DNA of 64,000 bases from Vagococcus entomophilus (GCF_003987595.1 NZ_NGJZ01000001.1:434001-498000); one strand, 5' to 3'. Shown: positions 49,017 to 59,675, numbered from the stretch's first letter. The notes: a model not told the origin generated them from the letters alone. Program-made: numbers and translations.

Positions 49017-50330
49017 ATGAAAGAATGGCTATCAGGAACATCGGCTATAAACGAAAAAGGTCACCTCTGCATCGGTGGGTGCGATACGGTGACATTATCC
49101 GAAAAATTCGGTACGCCTCTTTTTGTTTATGACGTGGCATTGATTAGAAAAATGGCTCGTGGTTTTAAAGAAGCTTTTGAGCAATTAGGTATGAAACATA
49201 AAGTAGCATATGCGAGTAAAGCATTCACTTGTTTAGCAATCTATCAATTGATTGAACAAGAAGGCTTAAGTTGTGACGTTGTCTCTGCGGGAGAGTTGCA
49301 TACTGCGCTAAAAGCAGGTATGGCTCCAGAAAAGATTGCGTTTCATGGAAACAATAAAACTTTTTTTGAGTTAGAAATGGCTGTGAACGAAAAAGTGGGT
49401 ACAATTATTGTAGATAATTTTACCGAGATTGCCTTACTTTCAGAAATACTGTCACAAACGCAAACAACACAAAATGTCTTACTCAGATTGGCGCCAGGAA
49501 TTGATGCGCATACACATGAGTTTATCATGACTGGACAGGAGGACTCAAAATTTGGTTTTGATGTTAAAAGTGGTCAAGCAGAACGGGCGCTTAAATTGGT
49601 TTTAGACAATCCGCATTTTTGTTTAAAAGGGTTACACTGTCATATCGGCTCCCAAATTTTTAATACAGAGGGGTTTCATGCGGCGACTGAGAAAATGATT
49701 GACCTAATGGTAGAGTGGGAACATCACTATCAGTTTACTGCTGAAGTTTTAAATTTAGGTGGTGGCTTTGGTGTCCACTATACAGAAGAAGATGAGCCGC
49801 TTGAAGCCGCAGAATATGTGCGCCAAATTGCTCAGATTGTTAAAAAGAGTTGCCAAGAGCATCTGTATCCTCTTCCGGAAGTATGGATCGAACCTGGACG
49901 ATCAATTGTGGCTGAGGCAGGGACGACTTTGTATTCAGTTGGAGCAGTAAAAGAGATTCCGTCAATTCGTAAATATGTTTCGGTTGATGGGGGAATGGGC
50001 GATAATATTCGTACAGCTTTATATGATGCTAAGTATCAAGCAAAAGTTGCCAATCGGATGAGAGACAGACAAGAGCTAGAAGAAGTGGCCATTACAGGAA
50101 AGTATTGTGAGTCAGGAGATATGTTAATCCATAGTATTCAGCTTCCAAAATTGCATTACGGGGATCTTATTGCTTTGCAGACAACAGGGGCATATGGTTA
50201 TTCTATGTCTAGTAACTACAATCGTAATCCTCGTCCTGCAGTTGTGTTTGTTGAAGAGGGGGCAGCTCAGTTGGTTATTCAGCGTGAAACGCTCGAGGAT
50301 TTAATTCACTTAGATCTTCCTTTAAAATGA
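49017..50330 (+). CDS. lysA: Diaminopimelate decarboxylase
   Basis: 437 residues of PLP fold type III. The Schiff-base lysine is in VAYASKAFTCLA, GLHCHIGSQI and NLGGGFGVHY bind the cofactor phosphate, and EPGRSIVAEAG and CESGDML complete the active site. It makes L-lysine from meso-diaminopimelate, needed for protein and for Lys-type peptidoglycan. AAAGGATG precedes the ATG. No other dap genes are nearby. Confidence 0.96.
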   Translation: MKEWLSGTSAINEKGHLCIGGCDTVTLSEKFGTPLFVYDVALIRKMARGFKEAFEQLGMKHKVAYASKAFTCLAIYQLIEQEGLSCDVVSAGELHTALKAGMAPEKIAFHGNNKTFFELEMAVNEKVGTIIVDNFTEIALLSEILSQTQTTQNVLLRLAPGIDAHTHEFIMTGQEDSKFGFDVKSGQAERALKLVLDNPHFCLKGLHCHIGSQIFNTEGFHAATEKMIDLMVEWEHHYQFTAEVLNLGGGFGVHYTEEDEPLEAAEYVRQIAQIVKKSCQEHLYPLPEVWIEPGRSIVAEAGTTLYSVGAVKEIPSIRKYVSVDGGMGDNIRTALYDAKYQAKVANRMRDRQELEEVAITGKYCESGDMLIHSIQLPKLHYGDLIALQTTGAYGYSMSSNYNRNPRPAVVFVEEGAAQLVIQRETLEDLIHLDLPLK

Positions 50331-50337
50331 AGTAGAA

Positions 50338-50376
50338 AAAAGACGAGAATACGCTAGAGTGCGATTCTTGTCTTTT
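50338..50376 (+). terminator. lysA terminator
   Basis: 13-bp stem with one G-U pair (50338-50350 with 50364-50376). Confidence 0.75.
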
Positions 50377-50411
50377 CGTAAATAGCCTGAGAAGTTTAGG
50401 AGGGAAAAACA

Positions 50412-51248
50412 GTGGATTTAGAAAGAGCAATGTTTGAACTCACAAAAAAATATACAGCATTTTTCAAACCTAGTTACTACATCCAGACATCCGACGGAGC
50501 AGCATTCGGTCTGTGCGAGCACGAATTGAGATGGTCAGCAAGTGAAATAAAGCTACCTATTTATTTATATTACATGGAACAAGTTGTCAAAGGAAACATT
50601 GATCCCACTTTAAACATACGCATACCAATTGATCACGTTCGGATAACTGGGTCAGGTGTGGTGCATCTTTTAAAAGAAAAATCAGTGTTTACGATTCAAG
50701 AATTGCTTCAGTATATGATTGCTGTTTCAGATAACGAAGCGACCAACCAACTCATTCGATATGTTGGTTTGACTACGATAAAAGCTTGGGCTAAAAAAAA
50801 GCACTGGGGCAACGAAGTTTTACTCAAAAGATATCTGATGGACTACGAAGCAAACGTAGCGAATGAATTGTCTGCTTACGGAGGGGTCGGCGTTTTAAGC
50901 GAGATAATAGCACTAGGAAAGCGATATCCTGCTTATAAAGAGCAGATTGAGCGGCCATTTTTAAAGCAACAATTGCGGAGCTATCTTCCTGGTGCTTTGG
51001 ATGAAAGAGAAATAAAACATTTGACGATGCTAAATAAGACCGGAGAGGATCCAGATGTTCGCCATGACATTGCTCTTTTTAGATATCAAGCAAAAGAAAT
51101 TTATGTAGCAACCTTTACCAATCAATTGATAGAAGAAGCTAAAGCGATTGAGTGGATGCAAGAAGTCGGAAAGCTAGTCTTTCATGCAAGTAGTGGACTG
51201 TATATCAAGAAAGGAAACGTGAGTAAAGATGAATTATTGGCTGAATAA
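50412..51248 (+). CDS. Class-A beta-lactamase-like serine hydrolase without signal peptide
   Basis: 278 residues. All three penicillin-recognising motifs are present: SEIK at residues 44-47, SDN at 106-108 and KTG at 209-211. The omega-loop ExxxN of true class A beta-lactamases is not evident, so this is more likely a peptidase-like relative. There is no signal peptide or membrane segment, implying cytosolic action. GTG start behind AGGAGGG. Its 3' end overlaps the NlpC/P60 gene by 20 bases, so the two are translationally coupled. Confidence 0.82.
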   Translation: MDLERAMFELTKKYTAFFKPSYYIQTSDGAAFGLCEHELRWSASEIKLPIYLYYMEQVVKGNIDPTLNIRIPIDHVRITGSGVVHLLKEKSVFTIQELLQYMIAVSDNEATNQLIRYVGLTTIKAWAKKKHWGNEVLLKRYLMDYEANVANELSAYGGVGVLSEIIALGKRYPAYKEQIERPFLKQQLRSYLPGALDEREIKHLTMLNKTGEDPDVRHDIALFRYQAKEIYVATFTNQLIEEAKAIEWMQEVGKLVFHASSGLYIKKGNVSKDELLAE

Positions 51249-52119
51249 ACCCTCAACCTTTTTGTGGAAGTCACCAAATGACCATCCTCTAAAGGAAATG
51301 TTAAGAGCTCAAAAACGACGTGCGTATACATTTTATACGTTATCTGATGATGCTTGTCTGAAGCTGTATCAAGAACGGCTAGTAGACTCAGAGTTATGCT
51401 ATGGTACAGAAGTTGAAGTTCTGGATGAAACGGATACTTACTATCAGGTTGCCGTGCCTTCACAAAGGAATCATGCGTTTAAAAACGGATATGAAGGCTG
51501 GATTTTTAAGGAAGATATCGATGTGTATCCAGGTGAAATCTTGGAAGGGGAGCAAAAGATTGTTGTTTTTCAACAAGAGGCAGAAATTTTGGTGGAAAGT
51601 AGTCCACAGGTAATCAAAGTTTCGCTAGGAACGGTTCTGCCATTCATTCAAGAAGAAGGAGATTTTTTCTATGTGCAAACGCCAAATGGTCGAGGAAAAG
51701 TTGCTAAAGAGGTAGCTCAGTTTTATAACAAGAACCAAAAAGAGGCAAAAAAAAGACTAATTGAGTTAGCCAAATCTTATCTGGATTTACGCTATGTTTG
51801 GTCGGGAGTGACACATTCAGGATTTGATTGTTCAGGCTTTATTTACACTTTGTTCAAAACCTTTGGCTGTGTATTGAGTCGGGATGCAGATGATCAGTCC
51901 CTAGAAGGACAAGAAGTTACATACTTAGAGGCTCATCCGGGAGATGTTCTTTATTTTGCTTATGATGAAGGAAAAGGAGTCGTCCATCATGTGGGACTTT
52001 ATCTAGGTGAGGACCAAATGATTCATTCCCATACTCCAGGGTCTAAAGTAATGATTTCAACCATTTCTGGGACAAAGTATGAATCGGAGCTCTGTACGGT
52101 CAGAAGACACCTGCTTTAA
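51229..52119 (+). CDS. NlpC/P60 peptidase with SH3-like domains, no signal peptide
   Basis: 296 residues. Two SH3b-like segments occupy the first ~175 residues, and the C-terminal NlpC/P60 domain has catalytic Cys in SGFDCSGFIY, His in VHHVGLYLG and IHSHTPG. The architecture resembles YkfC-type gamma-D-glutamyl-diamino-acid endopeptidases, which recycle muropeptides in the cytosol. The lack of a signal peptide fits. Coupled to the preceding serine hydrolase gene. Confidence 0.85.
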   Translation: MNYWLNKPSTFLWKSPNDHPLKEMLRAQKRRAYTFYTLSDDACLKLYQERLVDSELCYGTEVEVLDETDTYYQVAVPSQRNHAFKNGYEGWIFKEDIDVYPGEILEGEQKIVVFQQEAEILVESSPQVIKVSLGTVLPFIQEEGDFFYVQTPNGRGKVAKEVAQFYNKNQKEAKKRLIELAKSYLDLRYVWSGVTHSGFDCSGFIYTLFKTFGCVLSRDADDQSLEGQEVTYLEAHPGDVLYFAYDEGKGVVHHVGLYLGEDQMIHSHTPGSKVMISTISGTKYESELCTVRRHLL

Positions 52120-52136
52120 AAATAAGAAAGAACGTG

Positions 52137-52175
52137 AAATCTTTTCTCTAAATGAAAGAGAGAGGATTTTTCTTT
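52137..52175 (+). terminator. Terminator before rexB
   Basis: Imperfect hairpin (AAATC...CTCT with AGAGA...GATTT) and a T-rich tail. Confidence 0.6.
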
Positions 52176-52230
52176 TTTAGTTCGTCCTATGTTAAACTAT
52201 AAAAGAAAAAGTGAGTGAGGTGTTCAAATA

Positions 52231-55200
52231 GTGGGACTAGAATTTATCATTGGACCTGCTTCGTGTAATCACGAAAAAGCGTTAGTCCAAAAAGCGCAAG
52301 AATGGTTAAATAAAGATACGCGGCATGAGGTTTTTTACCTTGTACCCAATCATGTTAAGTTTGAAACGGAGATCAATGTTTTAAAACAATTAAAAGAAAA
52401 AAATGACCCAGAATCAAGTAGTTTTACAGCAACCAACTTACAAGTGTTTAGTTTCTCTAGGCTTGCGTGGTACTACTTGCAACATACAGCTATGTATCCT
52501 AAAAATCCGCTCAGTGAAGCGGGAAACTATATGGTGATTCGGAAAATACTACAAGAAAACGAAGCGAGATTGACCGTTTTTAGAGGAGAAATCAAAAAAA
52601 GAGGTTTCATCGAAAAATTGGCAGAGTTATTTGATGAATGGCAAAGTGGGAACATTGGCGTTTCTGACTTGGAAGCTGTAGTAGCGCAACTGGATCACTC
52701 ACCAAAATCAGTGGACTTTCAATTAAAATTGCAAGATTTTGAATGCATTTATGCGGCTTATCTTGAAAAAATGGTGCTAGAGTCTGTGGGCTCAAAACAG
52801 CTTATTTTAAGTCTAGCTACCTATCTGCAAGAGCAAAATATTGGGCATATTCTTTTTATTTTATCAGGCTTCTCGAGCTTTACAGCAACAGAGGAGGTAT
52901 TGATTCAGACTTTAATAGAAAAAGCAGGTGAAGTGAAAGTTGGACTTGTGCTGAATCAAGGGAGCATAGATTCAGAGCCTGAAAAAACAGCTCTTTTTTA
53001 TGATTCCAAATTGCTTTATTATCGTTTGTACCATAAGGCGAGAGCTCTTGGTGTGCCCGTCTATAACGATACCAAATTAACGCTTCAAGAGGCGCAAGTG
53101 GCACAAGATATCAAACAATTAGATGCTTATTGGCAACAATCGCAAGAGTTAAGCGGAAATAATCAAGCTCATCACGTAGCAACAAACGATATGCTTCAAA
53201 TTTGGCGTGCAGAATCCCCGTATGCAGAGGTCAGTCATGTTGCCAGAGAAATTCGAAAATTAGTGGTTAGTGGCAAGTATCGTTACCGAGATATTGCTGT
53301 TTTGACGAGGGATTTAGAGCATTATCGTAGTGTGTTTACGCCGGTATTCAAAGCGCATGAAATTCCAGCAGATTTAAATTTTGAAGTGAAAATGGAACAT
53401 CACCCTTTAATTGAGTATTTAAATGCTTTATTTGCACTTGTTCAAAGAAATTTTCGCTATCCAGATGTGATGCGTTTCCTTAGAAGTGAATTGTTTTTTC
53501 CGGGGATAGAGGGTCAACTTTCCTTAGTTGAATGGCAGAAAAAGCGGCAAGAGCAAAGAGAAAAAGTTGATTTAACTGAAAATGTGATGCTTGCGTATGG
53601 TTACGAGGGATATTACTGGACACAAGAAAAAGATTGGCAATATGTCTTTTATGATTTTGAGGAGCAGACGACAGATGTCGAGCGAAATCTTAAGATTCAA
53701 GAGGTTTCAAATGAGATTCGGAATTTACTTAGGAAAAATGTGTTGCCACTTTTTGATCAATTAAAAAAAGTGGCAGATGGACGAGAGGCGATAACATGTT
53801 TATATCAATTTTTGCTGAATTCTGGGACAGCCCAGACGTTGCTTTTTTTAAGAGATGAAGAGATTTCATTAGGTAATTTAGAAATGGCTAGAAACCATGA
53901 ACAAGCTTGGAAAACATTGATGACTTTATTTGATGAATTTGTTCAGGTGTTGGGCGATGATCCATTTGAACTAGAGACATTTGTAGAAATTTTGCAAGCG
54001 GGATTAGAAGGAGCAAAATTTAAAAAAGTCCCTGTAACGCTTGATCAGGTGAGTGTTTCTGCCCTAGATTTGGTTCATGCCGAAAAAAAGAAAGTGGTAT
54101 TTATCGTAGGTGTAACGGATCAGTTGCTGCCTCAAAAAGTTGAAAATAAAACCTTGTTATCACAAGAAGAACGTGATTTGTTTGATCGTACCTTGCCAGA
54201 TGAGAAATTTTTGCAAGTAGATACTACGAGAACAATTGCAAGAGAACCGTTTATTGCCTATTTAGCGTTTACTTCTGCTCAAGAAAAATTATATATGAGC
54301 TATCCTACTTACTGTGATTGGGCAAAAGAAAGCCGTATCTCTGCTTATTTAGCTAGAATTGCTCAAGGGCTTCATGTCGAGATTAAAGAGAAATCGTTTA
54401 TGGCAGATGGAAGGGCCACATCTACTGAATTTATCAGTACCAAACGCGCATTGATGAGTGAACTTATCCAGTTAAAACGTCAAGAAAAAGAAGACGGTCT
54501 TTCTTTGTCAGTTTTTTGGCAGCAGTTGGAGCGGTATTTGATGAAGGGAAAAGCAGAGGAACCGCTGCTTCAAACTATTTTTTCAAGTTTGTCCTACAAA
54601 AATACACCCGAAACGCTTAATTCGGATATTGTGACAGACCTTTATGGCGAAACCATCCATGCTTCTGTTTCAAAAATTGAAAGTTTTTATCAGTGTGAAT
54701 ATCAGTATTTTGTCAATTATGGCTTGAAATTAAAAGAACGAGAAATTTTTGGATTATCACCAGCTGCAACGGGAGAGTTTTTTCACGAAGCATTAGATTA
54801 TTTGTTTAAAGTGCTCATTCGTGAGGGCATTTCACTTGCGACCATCAATCACGAAGAGCTTTTACGACTGACAGATGGTGTATTAAGTGAAATCTTAGGC
54901 GAGCAAAAGTTTGCCATATTGCATGCATCTAATCGAATGAATTACATCCGGTATCAATTAAGCAAAACCATTCAACGAGTGAGTTGGGCTTTGCAAAAAC
55001 AAAGTCAACGAACCGGGATGACTACGCTGCAAACAGAAGTGTTATTTGGTCAGTTTGCAACGCAACAAGGTGGTTTGGACAGCTTGAGTTTTGACCTGAC
55101 GGGTGGGAAACAATTAAAAGTCAGAGGGAAAATTGATCGGATTGATCAGATTAAAACGGATGAAGCAATTTATCTAGCTGTAATTGATTACAAATCAAGT

Positions 55201-55809
55201 GCACATAAGTTTGATTTTCGCGATGCCTACTATGGTGTGGCGATGCAAATGATTACTTATTTAGACATTGCACTTAGTCAAGCAGTAAAACTGGTGGGGC
55301 AAGCAGTGAAACCAGCTGGCGCATTTTATCTGCATGTCAAAAATCCAGTTATTGATGGCGAAATTTCTGATGAAAAATATATGGAAAAAATGTTACAAGA
55401 ATTTGGCTACCAAGGTCTACTTTTGAAAGATGAAGCACTGGTTCGAAAACTAGATCCAACTGTTGAGCCGAAAACAAAATCACTGGTTTATCCCTTTAAT
55501 GAAACTGCCAAAGGGGAAATAAAGTCGAATCAATTTGTTGATGAGGGGCAAATGAGTGCATTACTGGCGCATAATCAAAAGAATTTTAAAAAAGCAGGCG
55601 AAAAAATATACGAAGGCGAGCTATTGCTAAACCCAGCTTATCGGGATAAACAACGAATTGCTTGTAGTTTTTGTCCATTCAAAAGTGTATGTACCTTTGA
55701 TCCAATGTTAGCTGAAAATACGTACCACCGCTTAGATAAGTTAAAGAAAGAGGACGTTTTGAAGCGAATACTAGACGAGAGCACCGAAGAGGGAGGCGAA
55801 GAAAAATGA
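52231..55809 (+). CDS. rexB: ATP-dependent nuclease subunit B, RexB (AddB)
   Basis: 1192 residues. The N-terminus (GLEFIIGPASCNHEKALV) corresponds to the AddB P-loop region but lacks GKT, as in RexB of Lactobacillales. The C-terminal nuclease domain has the Fe-S cysteines (YQCEYQYF and CSFCPFKSVC) and the catalytic VIDYKSS. With RexA it resects double-strand breaks and feeds RecA. GTG start with GAGGTG upstream. The stop overlaps the rexA start. Confidence 0.95.
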   Translation: MGLEFIIGPASCNHEKALVQKAQEWLNKDTRHEVFYLVPNHVKFETEINVLKQLKEKNDPESSSFTATNLQVFSFSRLAWYYLQHTAMYPKNPLSEAGNYMVIRKILQENEARLTVFRGEIKKRGFIEKLAELFDEWQSGNIGVSDLEAVVAQLDHSPKSVDFQLKLQDFECIYAAYLEKMVLESVGSKQLILSLATYLQEQNIGHILFILSGFSSFTATEEVLIQTLIEKAGEVKVGLVLNQGSIDSEPEKTALFYDSKLLYYRLYHKARALGVPVYNDTKLTLQEAQVAQDIKQLDAYWQQSQELSGNNQAHHVATNDMLQIWRAESPYAEVSHVAREIRKLVVSGKYRYRDIAVLTRDLEHYRSVFTPVFKAHEIPADLNFEVKMEHHPLIEYLNALFALVQRNFRYPDVMRFLRSELFFPGIEGQLSLVEWQKKRQEQREKVDLTENVMLAYGYEGYYWTQEKDWQYVFYDFEEQTTDVERNLKIQEVSNEIRNLLRKNVLPLFDQLKKVADGREAITCLYQFLLNSGTAQTLLFLRDEEISLGNLEMARNHEQAWKTLMTLFDEFVQVLGDDPFELETFVEILQAGLEGAKFKKVPVTLDQVSVSALDLVHAEKKKVVFIVGVTDQLLPQKVENKTLLSQEERDLFDRTLPDEKFLQVDTTRTIAREPFIAYLAFTSAQEKLYMSYPTYCDWAKESRISAYLARIAQGLHVEIKEKSFMADGRATSTEFISTKRALMSELIQLKRQEKEDGLSLSVFWQQLERYLMKGKAEEPLLQTIFSSLSYKNTPETLNSDIVTDLYGETIHASVSKIESFYQCEYQYFVNYGLKLKEREIFGLSPAATGEFFHEALDYLFKVLIREGISLATINHEELLRLTDGVLSEILGEQKFAILHASNRMNYIRYQLSKTIQRVSWALQKQSQRTGMTTLQTEVLFGQFATQQGGLDSLSFDLTGGKQLKVRGKIDRIDQIKTDEAIYLAVIDYKSSAHKFDFRDAYYGVAMQMITYLDIALSQAVKLVGQAVKPAGAFYLHVKNPVIDGEISDEKYMEKMLQEFGYQGLLLKDEALVRKLDPTVEPKTKSLVYPFNETAKGEIKSNQFVDEGQMSALLAHNQKNFKKAGEKIYEGELLLNPAYRDKQRIACSFCPFKSVCTFDPMLAENTYHRLDKLKKEDVLKRILDESTEEGGEEK

Positions 55810-58800
55810 TTCCATTAAAACCAGAGAAAAGTAATTTTACAGATGGACAGTGGCAAGCAATCTATGACACGGGAACTAATATTTTGGTTTCAGCTTCTGC
55901 TGGTTCGGGTAAAACAACGGTTCTTGTAGAGCGTGTGATTGAAAAAGTGAAAGCGGGCGTAAATATTGACGAATTGTTGATTGTGACCTATACAGAAGCG
56001 GCAGCAAAGGAAATGAAAGCACGGATCGAACGTTCGTTAAAAGAAGCCATCCAAAAAGAAAAGGATCTTGCAGTAAAAAAACGCTATGTTCATCAGCTTA
56101 CGCTCTTACCCACTGCAACGATTAGTACCTTGCATGCGTTTTGTTTACAAGTGATTAGACGATATTATTACTTCATTCATTTAGATCCAGTATTTCGTTT
56201 ATTAACAGATGAAACGGAGATGCTCTTATTAAAAGAAGACGTCTGGGGAGAGTTGCGAGAAAAGTTATACGGAGAAGAAGACGAACTTTTTTATCAGCTG
56301 ACGGAAAATTTTTCCAATGATCGAAGCGATGAAGGGTTTACTCAGCTAGTCCTTTCTTTGTACGAGTTTGCTCGAGCAAATCCCAATCCGACTGCTTGGT
56401 TGCAATCGCTTAAAGAAACTTACCAAGTCGAAAATGGTATTGAAGAATCATCCCTCTATCAAAAAGTGCTAAAACCTGATATTTTAATGAAACTAAACCT
56501 CGCTAAAAAAAATGTCAATGAGATGGAGCGTTTAGTTGAGGGGGAAGAAGAATTACAAAAAACCGCGCAGATTGTTCTTAACGAAGCACAGTATGTCAGA
56601 CAATTGTCAGAGATGATGGAAAAGGATCAACTTGAGGATAGCTACCATTATTTGCAAGCAATGGAGTTTGTCCGTTTTGCTGGTGCGAAGAGAAGTGCAG
56701 AAGAAGCAATAAAAGAGGTAGCTCAAACAATTAAGCAAAAAAGAGATGAAAATAAACACTTGTTAACGGAGATGAGAAAAGGACTATTTGCTCTTTCTCC
56801 TCAAATAATGATTGATTTGATGAGTCGCTCGGCCGAACTCGTTCAGAAAATGAGTGAAGTTGTTCAACAATTTGATCAAGAATACCGAGCTAGAAAAAGA
56901 GAAAAGGGCGTTTTAGACTTCAATGATCTCGAGCATTATACCTTAGAGATATTAGCTCATTTTGATCAAGAAACTAAGGAATGGCAAGCAAACGAGGCTT
57001 CTAATCATTACCGTGAAAAATTTGCAGAAGTGCTGATTGATGAATATCAAGATATTAATAGACTTCAAGAAAGTATTCTTTTCTGGCTAAGAAAACCGAC
57101 AGAGAATCAAGGAAATTTATTCATGGTGGGAGATATCAAACAATCTATTTATTCGTTTCGTCTCGCAGATCCAACTCTTTTCCTAGAAAAATATGTGGCT
57201 TATGAAAAAGAAAAAGATGGTCGCCGTATTATCCTTGCAGAAAATTTCCGGTCACGTAAAGAAGTACTTGATTTTACTAACTTAGTTTTTATGCAATTGA
57301 TGAATAGTCCATTAGGCCAAATGGAATACGATGCGGATGCTCAACTCGTTTTAGGGTATCAAGAATTTCCAGAAGATTCCTGTCATCAAACGGAGCTCTT
57401 AATCTATGAGAGTGGAAATGATGCAACAGAGGAAATTGAGGAGATGGATGAACAGTTTGTGATTGATGATCGAACTGAGGGCGAATTGATGATGGTGGGA
57501 CAAAAAATCAGCGAACTCATAGAGTCGAAGTTTCCTGTATATGATAAAAAAGAGAAAAAAAACCGGCCGATTCGCTATGAAGATATTGTGCTTTTGACAC
57601 CGACAAAGAAAAATAATCTTGTCTTGTTAGACGTTTTACAGCAATTTGGAATTCCGTTAAAAGTGAACGATACGCAAAACTATTTTCAGGCAACAGAAAT
57701 TCGAATTATGATGGCTTTACTGAGCATCATTGATAATCCCTATCAAGATATTCCACTGGTTTCTGTTTTACGCTCACCTATTGTCGGGCTTGGTGAGAAT
57801 GAGCTGGCAATCATTAGGGTGCAAGATAAGGCGAATTCTTTCTATGAGGCCTTACTTGCTTATCATCAACAAACTAATCTGAAAAAAGACATCATTGGCT
57901 TAAGACAAAAAGTTGAGCAGTTCCTCTCTCAATTGCAAAGATGGCGGACGCTCGCTAGAAATCGCGAACTAATGACGTTGATTTGGACAATCTATGAAGA
58001 AACAGGGTTTTTAGACTACGTTGGCGGGTTGCCTTCTGGGCTTCAACGTCAAGCCAATCTTCATGCCTTATATGAGCGTGCAAAAAACTACGAGGAAACA
58101 AGCTACAAGGGGCTATTCCAGTTTGTAAGATTTATTGAAAAAATGCAAGAAAAGGACAAAGACTTAGCTGAGCCGAATCTTTCTGGCGAAGAGGATGCTG
58201 TTCGGGTGATGACGATTCATGCAAGTAAAGGATTAGAATTTCCTGTTGTGTTTGTTCTGGATATGACAAGAAGGTTTAATCTTTCTGATATTCGCCGTAG
58301 GTATCTATTTGATGAACAGCTTGGAGCGGGAATTCACTACATGGAGCCCAAAACAAGAAAATCTTTTACGACTTTACCAATGATTGCGATAAAAGAGGTC
58401 AAAAAGAAACGATTGTTGTCAGAGGAAATGCGCAAATTATATGTTGCCTTGACAAGAAGTGAGGAAAAACTCTTTCTGGTAGGATCCTATAAGGACCAAG
58501 AAACGGCTTGGAAAGAATGGAGTAGTGTCGCAGATGAGGAAGAAGTAGTTCTCAGTGAAGCTAGTAGACTATCTAGTCAGCATCTGCTGAAGTGGGTTGG
58601 GATGACATTGATTAGACATCCAGATGCCAAACAAGACGAGTGGGAAACTGCCAATGTTCCAGTTATTCTTGAGCATCCTGCTCATTTCCAAATCAACTTT
58701 TATCAATCCAAAGATTTCATGGAAAAGCAAACAAGTAGCAGTGTACTTGGCGAGGTAAAGAAAAACCAGCTTCAGTCTATCGAGATCGAACGAGAACTTA

Positions 58801-59573
58801 AAGAAGCTTACTCTTTGTTAGACTATCAATACGTCAATCAAGTGGCGACACATACGACTAGTTATCAGTCTGTTTCTGAGTTGAAAAGAGTATTCGAAGA
58901 TCCAGATCAGTCAGAGTTGCATAACCTGGAAATTCGTTCGGAAAAAATATCTAGCGATCGTTCTTATCGTTTTGTACAAAATGAATTAGGGAAACCAGCA
59001 TTTTTGAATACTTCTAGTAAAGTAAGCTACGCAGAAATAGGGACGGCAACCCATCTCATTATGCAACGGATCTCGTTGAAGAAAAAACCTTTACTGCTAG
59101 AGATTAAGAATTTGTTGGCACAACTTGTGCAAGAAAAAGCGATTGTACCAGAAATAGCAGACAAGATTGATCTTGAAGCAATTGAATATTTTTTTGCGAG
59201 TCAGCTTGGACAGGCCTTAATTGAAAATGAAGCAACAGTTCAAAGAGAGCAACCATTCTCAATGCTACTACAAGCAAATGAAATTTTTTCAAACTATCCA
59301 AAGGATGTAAGGGACTCGATTTTGGTCCATGGGATTATTGACGGGTATTTTTTGACGGACAAAGGGTACGTTTTGTATGATTTTAAAACAGATTACATTC
59401 AGAATCCGAATGATCAAACAGAATTAGCAAACATGATAAAAAAATACAAAGGCCAACTGAATTTATATCAAAAAGCACTAGAAGAGTCTAAAGGGAAAAA
59501 GGTCTGTGAAGTATGGCTTGTGCTGCTATCAGCAAAACAAGCGGTGAATTTACTGGACGAAACAACAATGTGA
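55806..59573 (+). CDS. rexA: ATP-dependent helicase/nuclease subunit A, RexA (AddA)
   Basis: 1255 residues. UvrD-type helicase motifs: SASAGSGKTTVLVERV (I), VLIDEYQDIN (II), GDIKQSIYSFR (III), ENFRSR (IV), MTIHASKGLEFPVVFV (V) and YVALTRSEEKL (VI). The C-terminal RecB-family nuclease has GIIDGYF and LYDFKTD. It forms the RexAB/AddAB complex. Translationally coupled to rexB (ATGA overlap). Confidence 0.97.
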   Translation: MIPLKPEKSNFTDGQWQAIYDTGTNILVSASAGSGKTTVLVERVIEKVKAGVNIDELLIVTYTEAAAKEMKARIERSLKEAIQKEKDLAVKKRYVHQLTLLPTATISTLHAFCLQVIRRYYYFIHLDPVFRLLTDETEMLLLKEDVWGELREKLYGEEDELFYQLTENFSNDRSDEGFTQLVLSLYEFARANPNPTAWLQSLKETYQVENGIEESSLYQKVLKPDILMKLNLAKKNVNEMERLVEGEEELQKTAQIVLNEAQYVRQLSEMMEKDQLEDSYHYLQAMEFVRFAGAKRSAEEAIKEVAQTIKQKRDENKHLLTEMRKGLFALSPQIMIDLMSRSAELVQKMSEVVQQFDQEYRARKREKGVLDFNDLEHYTLEILAHFDQETKEWQANEASNHYREKFAEVLIDEYQDINRLQESILFWLRKPTENQGNLFMVGDIKQSIYSFRLADPTLFLEKYVAYEKEKDGRRIILAENFRSRKEVLDFTNLVFMQLMNSPLGQMEYDADAQLVLGYQEFPEDSCHQTELLIYESGNDATEEIEEMDEQFVIDDRTEGELMMVGQKISELIESKFPVYDKKEKKNRPIRYEDIVLLTPTKKNNLVLLDVLQQFGIPLKVNDTQNYFQATEIRIMMALLSIIDNPYQDIPLVSVLRSPIVGLGENELAIIRVQDKANSFYEALLAYHQQTNLKKDIIGLRQKVEQFLSQLQRWRTLARNRELMTLIWTIYEETGFLDYVGGLPSGLQRQANLHALYERAKNYEETSYKGLFQFVRFIEKMQEKDKDLAEPNLSGEEDAVRVMTIHASKGLEFPVVFVLDMTRRFNLSDIRRRYLFDEQLGAGIHYMEPKTRKSFTTLPMIAIKEVKKKRLLSEEMRKLYVALTRSEEKLFLVGSYKDQETAWKEWSSVADEEEVVLSEASRLSSQHLLKWVGMTLIRHPDAKQDEWETANVPVILEHPAHFQINFYQSKDFMEKQTSSSVLGEVKKNQLQSIEIERELKEAYSLLDYQYVNQVATHTTSYQSVSELKRVFEDPDQSELHNLEIRSEKISSDRSYRFVQNELGKPAFLNTSSKVSYAEIGTATHLIMQRISLKKKPLLLEIKNLLAQLVQEKAIVPEIADKIDLEAIEYFFASQLGQALIENEATVQREQPFSMLLQANEIFSNYPKDVRDSILVHGIIDGYFLTDKGYVLYDFKTDYIQNPNDQTELANMIKKYKGQLNLYQKALEESKGKKVCEVWLVLLSAKQAVNLLDETTM

Positions 59574-59651
59574 ATATTTTAATTGTATTATTAATGAACT
59601 CATATAAAAAAAACAGGTAATTTTTATTAAGTAGTTGTATTATGTGTATAT

Positions 59652-59675
59652 ACCAATTATCCCGAATTGGTTTTT
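59652..59675 (+). terminator. rexA terminator
   Basis: ACCAATT / AATTGGT hairpin with a T5 tail, 80 bases after rexA. Confidence 0.7.

Noticed and set aside
50412-51248. Beta-lactam resistance gene
   Set aside because: SxxK, SDN and KTG are present, but there is no signal peptide and no clear omega-loop glutamate, so periplasmic-type beta-lactam hydrolysis is unlikely.
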